Notes: a model not told the origin generated them from the letters alone. A DNA stretch of 64,000 nucleotides from Massospora cicadina (GCA_022478985.1 JAKSZP010012237.1:1-64000); one strand, 5' to 3'. Positions 46,891 through 55,480 are shown, numbered from the stretch's first letter. Translations and numbers: made by a program.

Positions 46891-47037
46891 ACCAACCCCC
46901 CATACCTGGCAGTCCCGCTGGCAACAGGGATAACTTGAGTACCCTGGGGTGCCCAATTTTATATTTGTTAGTTATTCTCTTAGTTTCACATATATTCAGT
47001 AATGTCTTTCCTCTGGTCAGCTTGCCTCAGTTAAATA
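46890..47037 (+). other. 3' UTR of LINE K
   Basis: About 150 bases ending GTCAGCTTGCCTCAGTTAAA and TAAAA. The terminal CAGTTAAATAAA is shared with the copies ending at 7320 and 53998 and, in decayed form, at 59799 and 1515, so it is the likely recognition end of the LINE RNA. Confidence 0.75.
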
Positions 47038-47452
47038 AAAGCATTAAAGCTTAATGTTTGGATAGCTTGAGAAATTCTGAATTAGGTAACATGGGATTTA
47101 GCCTCTCAAAGCTCAGAAAACTTATTTACCATGACTGAACAACTGTTGGGGAGTTAATCTTTGGTAATATGTACCCATGGGGTAATGATTTAATAAATTT
47201 AGCCAATCCCCTTTAGTGAAATTTATTGCACCCTAGGGGATCCCCGCCAAGCCTATAAAAGGAAGTGGTCCCCGCTTTTTGCTGGCTTTGAACTAGTCAT
47301 GACTGGGGGAGAAACCTTTGATGGACTTCCCAGGTTTACCTGTGGAGTCAGGGAAATTTGACTTCCTGACTTGGCACTATTTGCTCAGTTAGTATTCATA
47401 ATAATGTTGCCCCAATTCACGGGGTTCCACCATGAATCAGCCAGGGTCTTTT

Positions 47453-47474
47453 TTTTTAGTACTAGATGGTCCCA
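47453..47474 (-). mobile_element. Ultra-short A-tailed insertion 3
   Basis: Minus strand TGGGACCATCTAGTACT and an A-run. The 18-bp duplication AATCAGCCAGGGTCTTTT is perfect (47435-47452 and 47475-47492). The 3' LTR of F has the uninterrupted site near 27691, which proves a clean insertion. Confidence 0.88.
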
Positions 47475-47632
47475 AATCAGCCAGGGTCTTTTGGCCAATA
47501 ATATCGTTATTTATATTTAAATCAATTTTTATTGTCATTAAGGACTTTAAAATGTCTGAAATTTCTCTTTTCAGCACAATTGCCCCAAAACATTCTTTTT
47601 TTTTAGCCTGGAGGAAAATGTTTGACAGGGCC

Positions 47633-48315
47633 CACATTGTTAAAGGATGTGCATAGTCAGTTGACGCAGATTGAGCATAGTTAAAAACAAATTAAAGATG
47701 ATGAACATATGCAAGGCTCCCACCCATAAGACAATGAAGGGTATAAGCAGATAAAAGAGGAGCTTAAAAGCATGTGGGAGTGGTGGAAGTTGACCAACAA
47801 AACCTAAGCTCACTTGTGTCAAAACTCCATTTTAAAGTCAATGTGCTGATGAGATAGATTGAAGAAATATAAAATCACCAGCTGGGGATAGAAGTCAGGC
47901 TGGCTTATGTGAACCCGCTACACAAAAGCCTGTTGCCGCCATTAAAACCAGGACTGGGCACTCAAGATCAGTTCAATTTTGCTCTTCAACTTCTTTAATT
48001 AGTTGGACCTTTACTCAGAGACACGGGTACAGATGCTCCTGTGGCCCATACCCTCACTGGGGGAGACCATGTTTCATTCAAACCATCCTTCAAGGAAAAG
48101 TCATCCCTGGAGAGGGCATTATAGCTTCATTTGTATATGTCTATGAAGCAAATTTGGAAAGGTCAACTGACCACCAGAAGGGCAAAAATATCCTCTATTG
48201 TTTGAGTCACATGGCCAAAGAAGTGATGGTACCTCATATGGATGCCCTTGCACTTGGTCTGAGGGTAAGGGGACGCTTCCTGTTGAGTTTGGATCAAAAC
48301 AAAGCTTAAGCATAA
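47633..48315 (+). pseudogene. Gag middle part of element E
   Basis: Resumes after the insertion of F. Near 48.10-48.27 kb the frames read P-G-E-G-I-I-A-S-F-V-Y-V-Y-E-A-N-L, then I-L-Y-C-L-S-H-M-A-K-E-V-M-V-P-H-M-D-A-L. Element I has the matching S-S-I-A-T-F-L-Y-V-Y-E-S-F-W near 61.96 kb, and F has L-L-C-L-I-H-L-T-Q-E near 39.5 kb. So this is a gag segment upstream of the capsid block. It is cut at about 48315 by the start of element J. Confidence 0.6.
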
Positions 48316-48679
48316 TAAATAAAATTTATTTAAAAACTTGCTTTCTTTAAAGAGTGAAAATAATATAAAAGTTTAAAAATAAAAAGTAAAGAAATACAAA
48401 TCAACAAAAAAGTTTTATTAAAAAGTAAAAAATTACTTTTCCAAAAAATTACTTTAAAATTCTCATGAAAAACTGCAAGAAAAGCAAGGCATACACATTT
48501 ACATACAATCATATGTATAATATACATTTGTTTATATATTATATTGTAAGTATATATATGTATACTTATAATATATATTATATTTATATAATATATATAT
48601 ATGTGTTGTATATATACAGTATATATTAACTTATATATAGTATTATATATATGATATATAATATATTAATTTTTTTTTT

Positions 48680-49175
48680 TTGATTTCAACATTTTGCATT
48701 TTGATATCAACACTTTGCATTTCAAATTCAACTTTTTACAAATCAATTTTCAATATTTTATAATTCAACTTCAATATTGTATATTTTAATCTCAACAAAA
48801 ATTTTGGTGATAGCTTTATTTTTTACTGCTGAAATAGTGCAAGCATATTATTACCCACTCTTTTTTCATATTTTAAAATATTTGTATCTTCTCATGCCAA
48901 ATTACATTTAACAAAAGAATAACTGATGCTGATGAAATCAATGAGTCTGTAGTTAAATCTATATATAATGCAATCACTAAAACTAAAAATATTAGAATAG
49001 AATTATAAAGTATTGAATTTTAAATATAAAATATTGAAGTTGAAGTATAAAATGTTGAAAGTGAAATATAATATTGAAATTGAAATGCAAAATGTTGAAA
49101 GTGAAGTATAATATTTTAATTGAAATGCAAAATGTTGAAATTGATTTGCAAAATGTTGAAATCAAAGTAAAAATG
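48680..49175. repeat. Inner fold-back with short tandem units
   Basis: 48680-48800 has repeated wording of TTTCAACATTTTGCATTT type. 49010-49170 holds its inverted form, GAAATGCAAAATGTTGAAA, in about six to eight degenerate units of roughly 20 bp. The two sides flank about 210 bp, whose edges are also inverted (TTTTGGTGATAGCTTTATT against AATGCAATCACTAAAAC). It may be a separate fold-back element inside J. Confidence 0.7.
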
Positions 49176-49197
49176 GTATATTTACTTATAAAAAACT

Positions 49198-49246
49198 AAC
49201 TGACTGACTGGCTGATATACTGACTGAAAGACATACTGACTGACAT
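49198..49246. repeat. CTGA-rich microsatellite
   Basis: Degenerate run of ACTGACTG units between the fold-back and the 71-bp tandem pair. Confidence 0.7.
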
Positions 49247-49390
49247 CTAAAACCTTCAAGTCTGATAGGTTCAATCTATTTGGGTGAGTGGGTGAGAATT
49301 GGCAAATATTATCAAATCTGAAACTATTGAGTATGATAGGTTCAAAATATTTGGTTGAATGGGTGAGAATTGGTGAATATTATCTAATAA
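49247..49390. repeat. Tandem pair of about 71 bp
   Basis: Two consecutive units, each with TGATAGGTTCAA, ATTTGG, GAATGGGTGAGAATTGG or close, and AATATTATC. Divergence between the units is moderate. Confidence 0.75.
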
Positions 49391-49538
49391 ATTACCAAAT
49401 TGATCACCCAAAACTAAACAAAAATCATTATTGGAGTTTTAATTAGAGTAACCTATTTCACTATAAAACAATTAGCAGAAGCGTGTGACCATCTCACCTA
49501 AAGCAACTCCAAACAAGTTTTTACTTTGAATACCTTTA

Positions 49539-49595
49539 TTAACCTCTTGCACTATAATGACATGCTATATGTGTCAATATGGTGCAAGAGGTTAA
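49539..49595. repeat. 57-bp near-perfect hairpin with TTAA ends
   Basis: TTAACCTCTTGCA (49539-49551) pairs exactly with TGCAAGAGGTTAA (49583-49595). The inner ACTATAATGACA and TGTCAATATGGT extend the stem with a few mismatches. It leaves a loop of only a few bases. Confidence 0.8.
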
Positions 49596-49977
49596 GTAAA
49601 GTTAGGTTAATCAGCTCACCAGCTACAATGGCAACAGCAAAACTTTTAGTCTGAGTGGCTCAAGAGTAGCACTGTCACAGCCTATAGGATATATCAGTGT
49701 GAGCTTATAAATAAACCTGAGCAATGCCAGGGAACTCCACTTTGTAATATAAACCCTAAATTAATCAGTTCAAATTCGCTGGGAATAAATAAACTCAAGC
49801 AATGTTGGGTAACTCCACTAGTTATAGATATAAGCTAAAAATAAATGATTGAAATTGTTCAGTTTTAAAGGAGCTGGATATAATTTGATCATTGAGCTTC
49901 ATATATCATAACAGGGATAGGTTATGGGTAGAATAAATTATCAGCCCAAGTAACAATGGGTAAATTGGCTAGTATAC

Positions 49978-50118
49978 AATATTTTATTTGAGGTGGGTTG
50001 ACCTTGGGACAAATATACTGCACCAATAGAAGGGCTATGGAGTAGGGAGTGAAAATATAGGAGTGGAGGACAAAACCCAAGTACTGGGGGTAAAATCTTC
50101 CTGCACATGTTCTGATAG
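49978..50118 (-). mobile_element. Short SINE-like copy, family 2, copy B
   Basis: Its 3' end on the minus strand, TATTTGTCCCAAGGTCAACC then CACCTCAAATAAAA, is shared with the copy at 50326-50462. The head has a GGTTTTGTCC block reminiscent of a polymerase III B box. No clear target duplication was found. Confidence 0.5.
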
Positions 50119-50149
50119 GCTGGGATTATATGATCTAACTTCACTAATT

Positions 50150-50300
50150 TGCTTGGTTAGACCAAGGCATGGTGCATGAATCCAAATGTATTGATATCCA
50201 CTTGGCACTGAAATACAATCTCTGCCAAATCAAGATTTGAACCTGTGTCATGAGGGGCAATAGTAGGATACCCATCCCAAATATGCCACATCCCCTAATA
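50150..50300 (-). mobile_element. tRNA-like SINE head, possible third SINE
   Basis: On the minus strand, GATGGGTATCCTACTATTGC is followed by CACAGGTTCAAATCTTG, a good B box (GGTTCAAATC). The 3' part differs from the neighbouring copies. It may be a separate SINE or a tRNA-derived fragment. Confidence 0.4.
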
Positions 50301-50325
50301 TAATAATATACATTATGAAATATAA

Positions 50326-50462
50326 AAAATTATTTGAGGTGGGTCAACCTTAGGACAAATATACCACACTGAGAATGGTTTCTAGCCAGTACAGGTTTTG
50401 AACTAAGAACCTGCACTAGGGGTGGAAGAAGTTATACCCACTCGGGTAACAACCCTTTAAAT
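50326..50462 (-). mobile_element. Short SINE-like copy, family 2, copy A, with target duplication
   Basis: On the minus strand it starts ACCCGAGTGGGTATAAC (A-box-like), continues with AGGTTCTTAGTTCAAAACC (B-box-like but with extra bases), and ends TTGACCCACCTCAAATAATT. The flanks TATGAAATATAA (50313-50325) and ATATGAAATATAA (near 50462-50474) form a target duplication. Length is about 135 bp. Confidence 0.6.
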
Positions 50463-51034
50463 ATGAAATATAAGTTTATAATTTATACTATATATTAATA
50501 TTTTACATATATATATTTAATATATTATAAATATTACATATATAATTATATAACATACATATATAGTATTATAAATGCTATATTTAATATATATTAAATA
50601 TATTTATATACTTTGTATGATTTCACATATTATTGTATATAAGTGCGCACACTTTGCTTTTCTTGCAATCATACATGAGAACTTTTTTAAAATAATTATT
50701 TGGCAAAATAACTATTTTCTACTTTTTAGTGCAACTTTTTTTAATTGGTTTTTTCTTTTTCTTTTTTAACTTTTATATTTTCTCTCTTTAAAAAGCAAGT
50801 TTTTTGTAAAAAAAATCTTAGCTTTTATTTCCTACTTTTTAGTCATACTTTAATTATAGTATTATTATACACTGCATAAGTTTTATTAGTAGGTTAATTT
50901 AGATTTTCAAAGATGAAATTATATATTCAAATTTTTAATCTGTTTATAAAATATTTATCAACTTTTTATTCATAGTTTTTCTGTATGGAGTAATCCAATA
51001 GAAAAGTTTTTGATTACTAAAATAGAATTATATA

Positions 51035-51106
51035 GGACCATCTAGTACTAAAAAAAAAATAGAATTATATACCCCCCCTTGGGTTGGGACCATCTAGTAC
51101 TAAAAA
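51035..51106 (+). mobile_element. Two ultra-short A-tailed insertions (4A and 4B) at one target
   Basis: 4A is GGACCATCTAGTACT with A-run (51035-51057). 4B is CCCCCCCTTGGGTTGGGACC then ATCTAGTACT with A-run (51072-51106). Three copies of AATAGAATTATATA (51021-51034, 51058-51071, 51107-51119) surround them, so the second insertion used the duplication made by the first. Confidence 0.85.
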
Positions 51107-51119
51107 ATAGAATTATATA

Positions 51120-51770
51120 TATCAACCTTTTTTTGTCAATTATATACATTTTTCAGGTTTCAGTTGTTGAAGAATTAAGTTGATTTTTACTGATTGGGTA
51201 GTGTTTTTGATTGATTTGATAAGCTTATTTGGGGTCTGGCCAAATGTTTGGTGGTATATTATTTATTTGATAAGTTTATTTTTTAACTAGAATTGGTTCA
51301 ATAAAGACAAACCTCTCTTAAACCTATAGATGACCATCTACCATTATATAAGCAAACAAGATAAACTTAAGCAAATCTTGAGAAAAATGTTTTTGAACTT
51401 TTAAATCAACTAACAACCAAAAGCCACCAACAACTTAAAAAACCAAATAACTTATCAAATCAATCAATCGGTAACTGCTTACTAAAAGTAAAGCTTATAA
51501 ATTAACCTAATTTCACCAAACGCTTAACAAAACCATTAAAACTATTAAGCAAACAAATTTTAAACTGCTCATCTGTAACAATAAACTGAATAACGTAAAA
51601 ATATATATCAATTTCACATCTTACATATAAAACTTTTTATTTTATTATAAAATTAAAAATCTGGCTTCAGGGTTCATACAGACTCCCTCCCATCCTTCCT
51701 ATATCCAAATTTTAAGGCTCTACATGCTGTAGTTTTGAATGGGCATTGCACACACATACACACATGTACA
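51120..51770. repeat. A+T-rich inverted and direct repeat cluster
   Basis: TGATTGATTTGATAAGCTTA (near 51210) is inverted at 51443-51469 (TAACTTATCAAATCAATCA). The stretch 51500-51655 recurs as a diverged direct copy at about 52270-52450 (shared ACAAAACCATT, AACTGCTCA, AAAATATATA, TACATATAAA). It probably represents one or more worn DNA-type elements. No coding is seen. Confidence 0.5.
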
Positions 51771-51785
51771 CTTGCTTTTATTATT

Positions 51786-52089
51786 TTATTTTATTTTATT
51801 TATTCGAGGCAAGCCGACCGGGGGATGGACATTACCGAAATAGAGAAAGAAAGTATCGACATGAAACCTGAGCAGGGTCAACTCTGTCGTAGAAAGTTTT
51901 TTCACCTCCGGATCGGGACTCGGATTTTTCTGGCTACGTCATGGGTAAGGTTTTCGTGTTATTATACCTACTAACCGCCAATAGTTTCCTTCGGCTGGCA
52001 CCCCGATCGATGTGCGAAGGGCGGGAATCGAACCCGCAACCTTCAGGTTGGTAGCCGTACGCCCTACCGACTCGCCTTCCACCCCCTTC
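51786..52089 (-). mobile_element. Full-length tRNA-derived SINE
   Basis: On the minus strand the head reads GGAAGGCGAGTCGGTAGGGC (A-box-like). The B box follows in GCGGGTTCGATTCCCGCCC, with a paired T-stem (GCGGG and CCCGC). The roughly 200-bp body is G+C-rich compared with its surroundings. The 3' end runs into a (TAAAA)n-type tail (plus-strand TTTTATTTTATTTTATTTA). Target duplication: ACTTGCTTTTATTATT at 51770-51785 and 52090-52105. I cannot name the parent tRNA with certainty. Confidence 0.85.
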
Positions 52090-52105
52090 ACTTGCTTTTA
52101 TTATT

Positions 52106-52121
52106 TTTTTTTAGTACTAGA
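52106..52121 (-). mobile_element. Ultra-short A-tailed insertion 5 (shortest)
   Basis: On the minus strand only TCTAGTACT and an A-run. It lies directly behind the SINE's duplication, and a third copy of ACTTGCTTTTATTATT follows (52122-52137), so the SINE target was used again. Confidence 0.75.
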
Positions 52122-52139
52122 ACTTGCTTTTATTATTAA

Positions 52140-52540
52140 AGATTAAATTTGATACGCCAGGCTTTGAAAAATTGACCTTTTATAAATTTTAAGTTTAGAG
52201 CCAAAAATGAGCTGATTATGCTAGAGGACGTATTTTTAAAATTGATTCTACTTTTGATTCAATGTTTTGATTTAAACCAACTTGCTAATTACTCAAATGA
52301 CCACTAACCACATAACAAAACCATTTAGAATATCAAATCAACTGAATATCTAACTGCTCAGCCATAACTATATACTAATTACCATCAAAAATATATAGAA
52401 TTTTCACTTAGTACATATAAACCTTTTCATTTTGAACATGAAAATAAAATTTTTTAATGGATTATTGATTGTCACCAGAGATACATAAGTGTGTTAAATC
52501 AAAAAGCCTCTAGCTACTCTAGAAGTTAGTTAAAAACCAA
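52140..52540. other. A+T-rich interval between SINE and gag of E
   Basis: Contains the second copy of the direct repeat noted at 51500-51655. No gene is seen. The right boundary of the inserted material in E's gag could not be fixed. Confidence 0.4.
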
Positions 52541-52559
52541 TTGCAATATTTAAACATTC

Positions 52560-52930
52560 CCCCATTGTGAGTTAAAGAAAAGCAATTAAAAAGACAAGCC
52601 TTCATGCGCATCAGCATAAGAAATGGAGAGTCAGTGGTTTCTTTCATGGAACAGTTCTATATTGAAGTGAATATGTTATTATATTATGAAATGTAGACCT
52701 TGGATGATGCTGTTGCCGCCATCTTTTCTGGGTTGGCATCTCACCCTCCTCTGGAAGTGCACACCACTCAGTCAAATGCTATTTCCAAAACATCCATGAT
52801 ATATAAGGTGCTCTGCTAGATGTCGTTGACTTTCTGTTTTAATCTGGGCCACTTAGATGATAGCTCCTTTCTGCTCCCTGATTTTATCTGCACAGATTCT
52901 TGAGCACTTGCATTAATGACTGAAAATTAA
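52560..52930 (+). pseudogene. Gag capsid part of element E
   Basis: Reads A-F-M-R-I-S-I-R-N-G-E-S-V-V-S-F-M-E-Q-F-Y-I-E-V near 52.60 kb. After a TAG near 52.69 kb it continues T-L-D-D-A-V-A-A-I-F-S-G-L-A-S-H-P-P-L-E-V. Both blocks line up with F and B. It is the continuation of the gag at 47633-48315. Confidence 0.7.
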
Positions 52931-53296
52931 ACCTGGGGCAATAAACTTATGAAAACTATTATTAAAGTTGATTTCCCAAAAGCCATGTTTAGTAAAGGGT
53001 CCAACGCTAACAAGGTGCTTCTTTCTCTTGTGGATATGTTTGACCTGGTAGAAAACAATTCACTATTCTCTTCATTCAGATCCAAGCTGAGATTTAATAA
53101 CAACAACCTAAGGATATCTGATCCTTGCACTCTTATTCCAAGAGTAAGCTATACAAAAAAGTATTAACAACTAAGCTATTTTCAGTTTTTATCAGCTCTT
53201 ATTAGGGAATTAATGAATATTTTTATAGTATATTTGGCGCAAAGCTTTTCAGATGTCTACTGAGATCAATTTATTCTTCCCTTAAATTAGATTGAT
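52930..53296 (+). other. Degenerate stretch of element E before LINE copy
   Basis: The open piece 52949-53167 shows no recognisable motif. By position it should be gag of E. Confidence 0.35.
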
Positions 53297-53998
53297 CCTT
53301 GAATGCAGCTCAATTATCAACTCAGCACTATGTTCTATGCTCAGATGCCAATGAGTTCCAAAGTGACCACCAACTCAAGAAAAGAGAGAGTTACCTCCTC
53401 TGATTGTCACCCCTCCAAAGGCTGTAGCAAAATCAGTCACAGTCTTAGCCAAGGGGCTACCCAGCCCTGTCCTTCCCCATGCAACAATTTTATAAAAAGG
53501 AATACCTCCAATTCCACCAAGTTGCCAACAAAGAAATACAAAAAGTAGCACCAGTTGCAAATTTTCCCCAAGACCCACATTACCAGCAAAAACATCGCCA
53601 CCTTCACCGCCCTTCCCAAAGTTTGCCTTGTGAATGAGAACACCCTCTCCAAATATATCACTACCATCCTCATAGCAAAAATCAAGCTGCAAGCCCCACT
53701 CTGCTACCTCAACCCCTTTTGAGGATGCGCCCATGACCGTGCTCTCAGCTCTTTGCAGTACACTTTCTGACAGAGAGGAGGAAGATGAGTCTCCCATTCC
53801 AGACTCACCCAACCATGGACACACAGCGGTTTACCATCTCTGATCTGAGAGGATCATTTTAGTTTTTTTCTTATTTTGATTTGGTTTGAGATATATGTTT
53901 ATCTCATTCTGTTCATTCAAATTTTAGTTTAGTATAAGTTTAGCTCCTCTGAGCTTGGTATTGTCCATCACCTGGTTGCTTACCTCAGTTAAATAAAT
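53297..53998 (+). mobile_element. ORF1-type LINE derivative, 5'-truncated copy
   Basis: Flanked by TAGATTGAT (53288-53296 and 53999-54007). It matches 6601-7320 in order: the start CAACTCAGCACTAT, the middle ATTCCACCAAGTTGCC and the 3' end CCTCAGTTAAATAAA. It holds only the second half of the ORF1-like coding, in broken frames. Confidence 0.8.
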
Positions 53999-54007
53999 AG
54001 ATTGATA

Positions 54008-54660
54008 TTTGAGTTCTAAGAACTTATCTCTTGGCATATCTTTGCCTTGATTTACTTAGGCAACGTAATTCTTGGTATTTGGTGACTAATTTATTGGTGT
54101 CAGGAACTCAATACCAATTAATTTAGGTTTGTTGCCCAATGACAATTCTACGATTTGACACAAACGTTAGAACGCCTAGATAGTTTATGACAACTCCCCA
54201 TCTGTTTGCTCTGAACAATTCCCCATAATAATTTGACTGTTTAGTGTTGCTCCCTCATAAAATTCTTGCTCAATATTGCCAGGGATGATCCTCAACAAAA
54301 CTAGACTAACACTTTTATTGGCAATCATTGTGAGATCTTAGATTTTAACCATTAGTAGAAAATTGATAATCAGTCAATGAGTTGGATAAGGTGGCAAATG
54401 AAATTCCAACACTTCCACAAGCTTGAAGTTTCTCATGGAGTAGTATCCAGACCCCGCGTTCTGGCCACTGAGAATCAAAAGATTAAGCCCTGGGTCTTGA
54501 CTCTGAAGACCAAAAGGAGACCTTTCGGATTATGAGCCCTGAGGATCAAAAACCAGAAACCAAGCGGTCTGAACGTCCTCAGTGTGCCTACTGCAACAAG
54601 TTTGGGCACTATGAGACTGTGTTCTGAAAAAAAGAAAGCCGACATTAAAGAGCAGGGAAA
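54008..54660 (+). pseudogene. Gag C-terminus of element E with damaged zinc knuckle
   Basis: Near 54.58-54.64 kb the frame reads C-A-Y-C-N-K-F-G-H-Y-E-T-V-F-stop-K-K. Compared with C-T-Y-C-N-G-F-R-H-S-A-K-T-C-W-K of B, the last Cys of CX2CX4HX4C is lost and the following Trp codon is TGA. The stretch before it, from 54.0 kb, is unreadable. Confidence 0.65.
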
Positions 54661-54869
54661 AAGGCTTCAGCGTAGATATAGGCATCCCTATTGCTGAAGA
54701 ATCTCATGTGCCTGACTCCCCTACTAAATTGCTTCCTTACCCTTTGTTGAGAATACCCCTGGGATGAATCTGAAGGGGTTACGAGGATGTTAGTTACTAC
54801 ATACTAGAAGTACCCGCTAAAGTGGAACTTCCTGATTGTTTAAATGCTGGAGGAGAAGATGAGACCACT

Positions 54870-55480
54870 ATACCTGAGGACACGTACCTCAGCTAAGTTC
54901 TAGGGTGTCCTGCCTTTATTGACACTGCCATCGATTCTGATCAGCTCCTGGATGGCTTTATTCGACCTCTCCAGAAAGGTCACACCATGAAGTCCAACTT
55001 GGAGAGCTACCCAGATACCGCTCATAAACTAACCTCTACATTCTCATTCAATGAGGTCCTGCTCTTTATCCTAACTTCAAAGGAACACTCACAAAGGTGG
55101 AAGTGGTCATTCAAAAAGACCAGGTGATGTTCATCCTGGATACTGGCTTTCCAGTGAACGTAATCTCCTCAAAGCTTATCAAAAAATCAAGCTGGCACCT
55201 AGCTTGGATTGCAATCAAGACTTGGAACCGCAAGCCTAAACAACACCCACGCCATTGGGCATACCCTTTCTTATCCATTTAAAATTGGAAAGCTCATATT
55301 ATCACTCTCAGCAGTGGCCTTGTGCAACAACACCTATGATATGCTCATATGTACCCAGTTTATAATTGAGTACTATGTAATAAACCACATGAAGAAAGAT
55401 TTCCTCTCTTTACTTAACTATGAAGTCCCTTTAATCTTTTATTCAATAAAGATCCCAAAAAGAACAAATAATCTTTCCTA
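54870..55480 (+). pseudogene. Protease and linker of element E
   Basis: The piece 55097-55282 has M-F-I-L-D-T-G-F-P-V-N-V-I-S-S-K-L-I-K with intact DTG. After a shift, 55209-55481 reads A-L-C-N-N-T-Y-D-M-L-I-C-T-Q-F-I-I-E-Y and L-S-L-L-N-Y-E-V-P-L-I, as in F. It is a dead copy with a shift inside the protease fold. Confidence 0.78.

Larger units (their letters stand above)
41743..47037 (+). mobile_element. LINE K, L1/Tx1-like, near full length, inside 5' LTR of F
   Basis: Flanked by a 15-bp duplication AAAGCATTAAAGCTT (41728-41742 and 47038-47052) and ending GCCTCAGTTAAATAAAA. It has a 5' UTR, an ORF1 with a zinc knuckle (42.12-43.0 kb), and an ORF2 with endonuclease, reverse transcriptase and a C-terminal zf-RVT-like part (43.3-46.6 kb). 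RT wording (KGDKFDLANWRPIALSKTD, QEKAYDRVSWPYL, GLKQGDPLSPLLYNF) is of the L1/Tx1 type. Shifts and stops make it inactive, though it is the best-kept LINE here. The other LINE-type copies of the window share its 3' end. Confidence 0.88.
27087..47627 (-). mobile_element. Ty3/gypsy-like LTR retrotransposon F, inside E, carrying G, H and LINE K
   Basis: LTRs 27087-27840 (3' copy) and 41531-47627 (5' copy, enlarged by LINE K) begin TGTTGG and end GACA on the plus strand. The target duplication GGGCC is perfect (27082-27086 and 47628-47632). On the minus strand the order is primer site 41528-41511, gag from 41482, protease near 38.1, RT 37.3-36.6, RNase H 36.3-35.9, integrase 35.5-34.96 and then 28.13-27.84 kb, and a polypurine tract TTGAGGGGGTGA. 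The integrase is cut by chromovirus G, the gag by element H, and the 5' LTR by LINE K. F therefore came after E and before G, H and K. Confidence 0.9.
41531..47627 (-). repeat. 5' LTR of element F, split by LINE K and an ultra-short insertion
   Basis: Pieces 41531-41742 and 47053-47627 together match the 3' LTR 27087-27840. Shared wording includes AACAATATAAGTGAGGGGCTT and AAGCCTATAAAAGGAAGTGG. On the plus strand CCTATAAAAGG is a TATA-like box in antisense orientation to F. Confidence 0.88.
48318..50835. mobile_element. Long-inverted-repeat element J, fold-back or MITE-like
   Basis: The left arm, about 48318-48540, and the right arm, about 50590-50835, are inverted copies of each other. Shared wording includes AAAACTTGCTTT, TAAAGAG, ATATAAAAGTT, TTCTCATG and TGCAAGAAAAGCAA. 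Each arm is followed inwards by a TA-rich stretch (48.54-48.67 and 50.46-50.59 kb). The open frames 48527-48330 (minus) and 50575-50769 (plus) are the arms' translations and look alike (C-K-C-V-C-L-A-F-L-A-V-F-H-E-N-F against Y-K-C-A-H-F-A-F-L-A-I-I-H-E-N-F). I see no transposase. It interrupts gag of E. No target duplication could be fixed. Confidence 0.75.

Noticed and set aside
48536..48670. Possible replication origin or centromere-like signal in the TA-rich stretch
   Set aside because: It is simple TA-rich low complexity mirrored in the other arm of J; nothing specific supports an origin.
49010..49170. CRISPR-like array of about 20-bp units
   Set aside because: Units are degenerate, have no spacers of constant length, and form a fold-back with inverted partners; the genome is eukaryotic in style.
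52021..52080. A genuine tRNA gene
   Set aside because: A and B boxes are present, but the anticodon region does not fold into a standard arm and the sequence continues into a SINE body and tail with target duplications.
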